The notes under the pieces were generated by a model. The model was given only the letters and a program-made list of their open reading frames with translations. It did no database searches and was not told the origin of the DNA. Below are positions 6,093 through 10,597 of a stretch of 10,597 nt of DNA, piece after piece. The position numbers were made by a program, and so were the translations under genes. How positions within the stretch are numbered: position 1 is the stretch's first letter; each line of letters opens with the position of its first letter. The DNA comes from Bacteroidales bacterium (lineage in GTDB: Bacteria; Bacteroidota; Bacteroidia; Bacteroidales; Bacteroidaceae), in the NCBI GenBank assembly GCA_004554665.1, contig SFKY01000080.1, forward strand, positions 1-10,597. The letters are read 5' to 3'.

Positions 6093-7859
6093 TTAGAAAT
6101 CTCCATAACCCGGATTCTGCTTGTAGAGACCGTGCGAGAAATTGTACTGGGGCTTCGAGATGGGCAGATACTCGTCGCGACTCTTGGTAAAGTTGGCGAT
6201 GGTGTAATACACGCGCTTCTCTTTCTCCGTGTCAAAGTACTGATTCATCACCTCTTCGGCAACACCCCAACGTACAAGGTCGAAGAAACGCTCACCCTCC
6301 ATAGCGGTCTCCAGACGTGTCTCAAAGCGCAGCGCCTTACGGGCATAAGCCTGATTCCATCCAGCAGCTGGATACTCTCCTATTTTATAGTTGGCCGCAT
6401 ACTTGGCAGGGTCTGCAAAGTCCTTGACCCAAGTATTCTCATTGGCTGCACGCCTGCGAATACGGTTGATAATCTGTCTGGCCTGCTCCAATCCTGCTTC
6501 CTCGCCTATCTCGATGAGCGCCTCAGCTTTCCACAGCAAGACATCGGCATAGCGGATAATCTGCCAGTTGAGAGCCGATGCGCCCCAAGGCCACCCCTTG
6601 TACATGTCGGGGCTCTCTGGCGACACATAGAAGCGCTTGCAACAATGGTAACCATAGTCTGAGGTGTTGCGTACCCATGATGTGAGACAGGGTGTATTGG
6701 GATAAGTCTTCCAGGTGATGTTGGGACGACCCACGATAAAGTCGAGACGGGGATCGACATTGCTGTCTATCTGGGTGTTTACGGCCTTGCCATCGACAAA
6801 CGTGATGACATCGTAGTCCTCGTTGTTATAAGTATCGAACAAAGGCAAACCATTGGCATCGGTCTTGAAAGCATTGATGAGGTTCTGGCTGGGCAGGAAG
6901 AAGCCATCGCCGCTGTAAGGACCTTGGGGCGCATTGAGCAGCATGCTCCTGTTGTAGCATCCGGCACCACCATCCACTCCACTGCCATCGCTCATCGAAT
7001 ACTGCACGGCAAATACCGACTCAGCACCATTCTCATAGGCGAGGAGGTCGAGTTTCTGGAAATCGTCCAGCAGGTCGTACTTGCCTTCGAGCTTGTCGCA
7101 GAGTTGCACCACTTCCCGCATCAGGTTCTTATCGATGCTTTCCACCTGGTTGGTCTGGTCATTCTGCCTGTAGGCCTGATACAGTTTCACCTTGGCAGCG
7201 TAAGCATAAGCCACATACTTGTTTACCCTGCCCACCTCGGCCTGCTTCTCGGGCAGGTCTTCGGCAGCCGAGGTCAGTTCTTCGGCTATCATGCCGAGTA
7301 TCTGGTCACGGGTAAACTCTACATTGGATATCTGATCGTAGGCATTGATGTCCACATTCTCGTCGAAATAGGGAATCTGCTTGAAGAGGCGGGCCAGCTC
7401 AAAATAGAAGTGGGCACGCAGCACCCTCATTTCCGCCTTCTGAGACTTCAGGTCGGCAATCTCCTCTTCGCTACAGTCGTTGAGTACCTTCAGCGCAGAG
7501 TTGCAGCGCTGCACGTCGCAGTAGAGTTGGAACCACTTGACGTCTGCATTGCCCCATGTAGCGTCTATGTCGAGCACCTCCAACAGATGAACCTCACCGC
7601 CGTCGCCGGTTCCTCCACCGCCTTTATAGGCATTGTCAGACCGCACTTCGCCATAGGTCCAATTGGTGTTAGGCGTAAACATATCGCCATTTCTCAAAGC
7701 TGCATAGGCAGCAGTTGTCAACAGGTCGACACCTTTGGCATTGGAGAGTGAAGAGTTGCTGAGTGTACCTTGCGGTTTGATGTCCAGAAAACTGTTCTCG
7801 TCGCATCCTGCCAGAGTGGCTGCCAATGCAAATGCCGGGATTATATATTTAAGTTTCAT
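6093..7859 (-). CDS. susD: SusD-family glycan-binding outer-membrane lipoprotein
   Basis: This 588-residue protein is a SusD/RagB family lipoprotein that forms the lid over its SusC partner at the cell surface and binds the incoming glycan. The signal peptide ends in the lipobox LAGC, with the lipidated cysteine at C19 (AFALAATLAGCDENSFLD). Family landmarks follow: FLDIKPQGTLS (24-34), the helical TPR-like segments MRVLRAHFYFELARLFKQIP (144-163) and GRVNKYVAYAYAAKVKLYQA (210-229), and near the C-terminus YADVLLWKAEALIEIGE followed by INRIRRRA. The length is normal and nothing is missing. The gene begins 51 bases after susC and ends 33 before the GH32 gene, so it is the second gene of the operon. 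Fructan or fructo-oligosaccharide as ligand is inferred from the GH32, permease and kinase downstream. Confidence 0.94.
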   Translation of the reverse strand: MKLKYIIPAFALAATLAGCDENSFLDIKPQGTLSNSSLSNAKGVDLLTTAAYAALRNGDMFTPNTNWTYGEVRSDNAYKGGGGTGDGGEVHLLEVLDIDATWGNADVKWFQLYCDVQRCNSALKVLNDCSEEEIADLKSQKAEMRVLRAHFYFELARLFKQIPYFDENVDINAYDQISNVEFTRDQILGMIAEELTSAAEDLPEKQAEVGRVNKYVAYAYAAKVKLYQAYRQNDQTNQVESIDKNLMREVVQLCDKLEGKYDLLDDFQKLDLLAYENGAESVFAVQYSMSDGSGVDGGAGCYNRSMLLNAPQGPYSGDGFFLPSQNLINAFKTDANGLPLFDTYNNEDYDVITFVDGKAVNTQIDSNVDPRLDFIVGRPNITWKTYPNTPCLTSWVRNTSDYGYHCCKRFYVSPESPDMYKGWPWGASALNWQIIRYADVLLWKAEALIEIGEEAGLEQARQIINRIRRRAANENTWVKDFADPAKYAANYKIGEYPAAGWNQAYARKALRFETRLETAMEGERFFDLVRWGVAEEVMNQYFDTEKEKRVYYTIANFTKSRDEYLPISKPQYNFSHGLYKQNPGYGDF

Positions 7860-7910
7860 AATTGTTATTCTCTATAATTGATGTGATGGATTGTATGGAT
7901 AAAATAATGC

Positions 7911-10597
7911 TTAGAAAGAAGCCTGAACGCCCACCGTAAAGGTGCGGGGTTGCGGATAGGTATATCCAAGTCCCTCGGGGTCGGCTCCAGTGTAGTTAGT
8001 CAGTGTGAATACATTCTGCGAGAGCAAATAGACACGGAGGTTGCTCAGCTTGGCTTTCTCCACGAGTTTCTTGGGCAATGTATAGCCCAGCGTGAGGCTC
8101 TTGAGTTTGATGTAGGAGCCATCCTCGATGAAGAAATCGGAACTGCGGGTCTCGTTGTTGTTGTCGACCGTGGTGAGTGCAGGTATGCTGGAACCGTAAT
8201 AACCAGTGGACTCATAGGCGTTCCAGGCAGCCAAGGCATCGAGCAGACGGGTAGAGTGGTTGCCCATCCATCCCTGGAAGAGGTCTGTATAGAACTTGGA
8301 ATTGTTCCAAGCATCGCGGACCATACCGTTGAAGAACATGCTGAGGTCGAAACCTTTATAGGATGCGCCGATATTGAGACCTGCTATCACCTTGGGCTGG
8401 TCACTTCCGAGCCACGTCTGGTCCTTGGTGTCAATCACATTGTCATGGTTGATGTCCTGATAGCGGATTCTTCCCACGCCGGGCTTACCGATGGTGACAT
8501 TGTACTTGGCCATGTAGTCGTCTACCTCTTGCTGTGTGCGGAACAAGCCATCTGTCTTATAACCCATCCACGAACCGAGAGGCTGGCCTACAATGCTCTG
8601 GTCGATACCGTTTCCACCACCATAGGTGTAATAGATATCAGTGGGCAGGTCGGTAATCTTGTTCTTGTAGTAAGAGATATTGAACGATACGTTATAGTTG
8701 AAGTCCTTGATCTGGTCACGCCATGTCAGCATGGCCTCAACACCGTCATTGTTCATCGAGATACCGTTGTACCAAGAGTATCCACCCTCTCCTATCACAC
8801 CGATGTAAGGACGCTCAATGAGCATGTCGGTAGTGCGTTTGTGGAAGTAGTCGAGGGTAAGTCCCAACTTGCCGTTCAGGAAGAGCGCGTCCAGACCGAA
8901 GTTGAGTTGGGTGGTCTGTTCCCATCTCAGGTTTCTGTTACCAGAGTGGGTCTTGATGGCTCCGGGAGCCAAAGTGACATTGTCGCCGATGAAGTTGTAG
9001 CCGCCACCGCCCAGACTCATGGAGTATTTGTCATAAGTGGCTGTGTTGTCAATCATGTCGTTACCGTTCACACCCCATGCAGCCCTCCATTTGAGGTCGG
9101 TCAGCCATGTCCTCGTACCGCTCATAAACTTCTCTTCCGACATACGCCATCCCACAGAGGCCGAGGGGAACACTGCGGAGTTCTTGTTTTGTCCGAAGCG
9201 TGAAGATGCGTCACGGCGCACGGTGGCAGAGAGCAGGTACTTGCCCGCGAAATCATAGTTTACTTTACCGAAGTAGGATACAATGGCGTACTTGGACGAC
9301 ATGTTGCCTGCATCCTTATTGCTGGTGGCAGTGTCAAGGTAACGGTAGTCTATCTCTTCGATAACCAGGCCGCGGCCGTAGCCCGAAAGACTCTCTCCAT
9401 ATTCCTCCTTGGCCTCCATACCGGCCATTGCCTGTATGCTGTGCTTGCCCAACTCGAGGTGATAATTGAACACATTGGACCATACCCACTGCATGCTGTA
9501 GCTCTGGTTGACAGAAATCTCGTTGGTATCTACCGTACGACTGGCCTCTGACCATGACGGCACGAAGACCGAATTGAACGTATTGAGATAGTTGAGTCCG
9601 AAAGTAGAACGGAAAGTAAGATTCTTGAGAGGCTCTATCTCTGCATATACATTTCCGAAGAGGCGCCAGTTGCGGTGGCGGTTGTCCTTCTCATTGTCTG
9701 TAAGACGTATCAGATTGGGCTTGTCGCCCAATACATCGACGTAACCGCCTGCATAACCACCCTGCTCGTCGTAGACGGGAATGGCAGGATGCTGTGCAAT
9801 GACATTTTCCTCGATGCCTCCGGGATTGAGATGCTGTTTCCAGTAGTTGAAGGCCATGCTCTCACCCACCTTCACCTTACCACCAAAGATTCTGAAATCG
9901 CTTGTAAGACGGGTGTTGAAGCGCTGGAAGTCGGTATTCCGACACATTCCGTCTTGGTCTATGTAGTTGAGCGTGAGGGCAGCGTTGCCATCCTTATATC
10001 CCTTAGAGACGGTCAGGTTATAATTCTGCATCCATGCCGTGCTGTAGATTTCCTTGGCCCAGTCTGTATCTGCCACCCGAATCTGCTTACCCCCAGCGTT
10101 GTAGTAGTATTGTTGGGGAACGGCGGTGGCGCCATCGCCATATACGACACTCTTGGGCGTGGTACCATAGTCGTTTTTGTATGCCTGCCAGTACACATCA
10201 CCCCACTGCTGGGTGTTGAGCATGTCAAAACCGGTGGTAAAGGTCTGTGCTGTCATCGAGGCATCGAAGTTTACCTTCACATCACCCTCCTTGGCTCGCT
10301 TGGTGGTAATGATGATCACACCATTGGCAGCCTGTGCACCATAGATGGCAGCCGAAGAGGCATCTTTCAAGACCTGTATCGACTCCACATCGCCAGCAGC
10401 AAGAATAGAGGCGATGTTGTCGCGTGTCTGTACACCATCGATAACATAGAGTGGCGCACTATTATTGATGGTAGTAGTACCACGTACCAACACCTAGGTG
10501 TTCATACCGCCCGGCGTACCGTCGGTAGAAATGTTCATTCCTGTCACACGACCTTGCAGGCTCTGCATGACATTACCCGTGGGAATGTCTGCCACCT
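7911..10597 (-). pseudogene. susC: SusC-family TonB-dependent transporter, cut by in-frame TAG; 5' end outside window
   Basis: The reading frame encodes a SusC/RagA TonB-dependent outer-membrane transporter, the pore that works with SusD. Its 5' end (signal peptide, carboxypeptidase-like domain, start of the plug) lies beyond the right edge. The visible part opens with plug sequence (VADIPTGNVMQSLQGRVTGM and on), hits TAG at 10494-10496, and resumes at once with VLVRGTTTINNSAPLYVIDG, then VESIQVLKDASSAAIYGAQA and NGVIIITTK. The rest is a complete beta-barrel ending in PRTFTVGVQASF with a terminal aromatic residue. No frameshift or second stop is seen in about 860 codons. Restart at the GTG right after the TAG would give a protein without signal peptide and half its plug, so it should not function. 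Recent nonsense mutation or a base error are the simplest explanations; read-through is possible. susC is the first visible gene of the operon. Confidence 0.85.
10489..10502. repeat. 14-bp perfect palindrome centred on the susC TAG
   Basis: AACACCTAGGTGTT is its own reverse complement, and the in-frame TAG (minus strand, 10494-10496) sits at the centre. A change back to any sense codon by a single substitution breaks the symmetry. If the original codon was CAG (Gln), the intact site would have contained CCAGG/CCTGG, the Dcm-type methylation motif, and the changed base would be the methylated cytosine. A palindrome this long is expected roughly once per 16 kb by chance, so it may have no function. 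Confidence 0.5.

Noticed and set aside
7950..9203. 417-codon open frame on the plus strand opposite susC
   Set aside because: The opposite strand is a clear SusC barrel; the plus-strand translation has no family features.
10491..10493. GTG after the TAG as a true start of susC
   Set aside because: Plug-domain sequence continues in the same frame upstream of the TAG, and a protein starting here would have no signal peptide.

Overview
The window looks like chromosomal DNA of a Bacteroidales bacterium, probably Prevotella-like. The reasons are a SusC/SusD pair, Bacteroidetes-type promoters (TTTG, about 19-20 bases, TAnnTTTG), few strong Shine-Dalgarno sites, and the gene order rpsU-xer-hpf. All eight genes lie on the minus strand, so transcription runs from the right end to the left end. 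The species assignment is inferred from protein style, not from a database search.

Left part (1-1677): a housekeeping cluster read leftwards as rpsU (ribosomal protein S21), a XerC/XerD-type tyrosine recombinase and hpf (ribosome hibernation factor). It has a recognisable promoter at 1646-1677. A second strong promoter at 50-80 fires out of the left edge. From known Bacteroides gene order it probably serves the tRNA/tuf/secE/nusG cluster, which is not in this window.

Middle spacer (about 1678-2032): no convincing gene. It holds a very long, near-perfect hairpin (1915-1977) between the end of the sugar operon and the rpsU promoter.

Right part (2033-10597): a compact fructan polysaccharide utilisation locus, read as susC, susD, GH32 fructanase, MFS sugar transporter, fructokinase. 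The logic is as follows: SusCD takes up fructo-oligosaccharide or fructan across the outer membrane. The exported GH32 enzyme releases fructose in the periplasm, the MFS permease imports it and the PfkB-family kinase phosphorylates it. The content and order resemble the well-known B. thetaiotaomicron fructan locus, but this one is shorter. No second GH32, surface glycan-binding lipoprotein or hybrid two-component sensor is visible here.

Main anomaly: the susC reading frame, which continues off the right edge, contains an in-frame TAG at 10494-10496 inside the TonB plug domain. Conserved plug sequence lies on both sides. The rest of susC and all downstream genes look intact, so this is a recent nonsense mutation, a sequencing or assembly error, or (less likely) a read-through codon. 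The TAG is the centre of a perfect 14-bp palindrome. No other gene in the window ends in TAG: seven stops are TAA and one is TGA. I found no CRISPR array, insertion sequence, tRNA or rRNA, and nothing that clearly amounts to an undescribed system.
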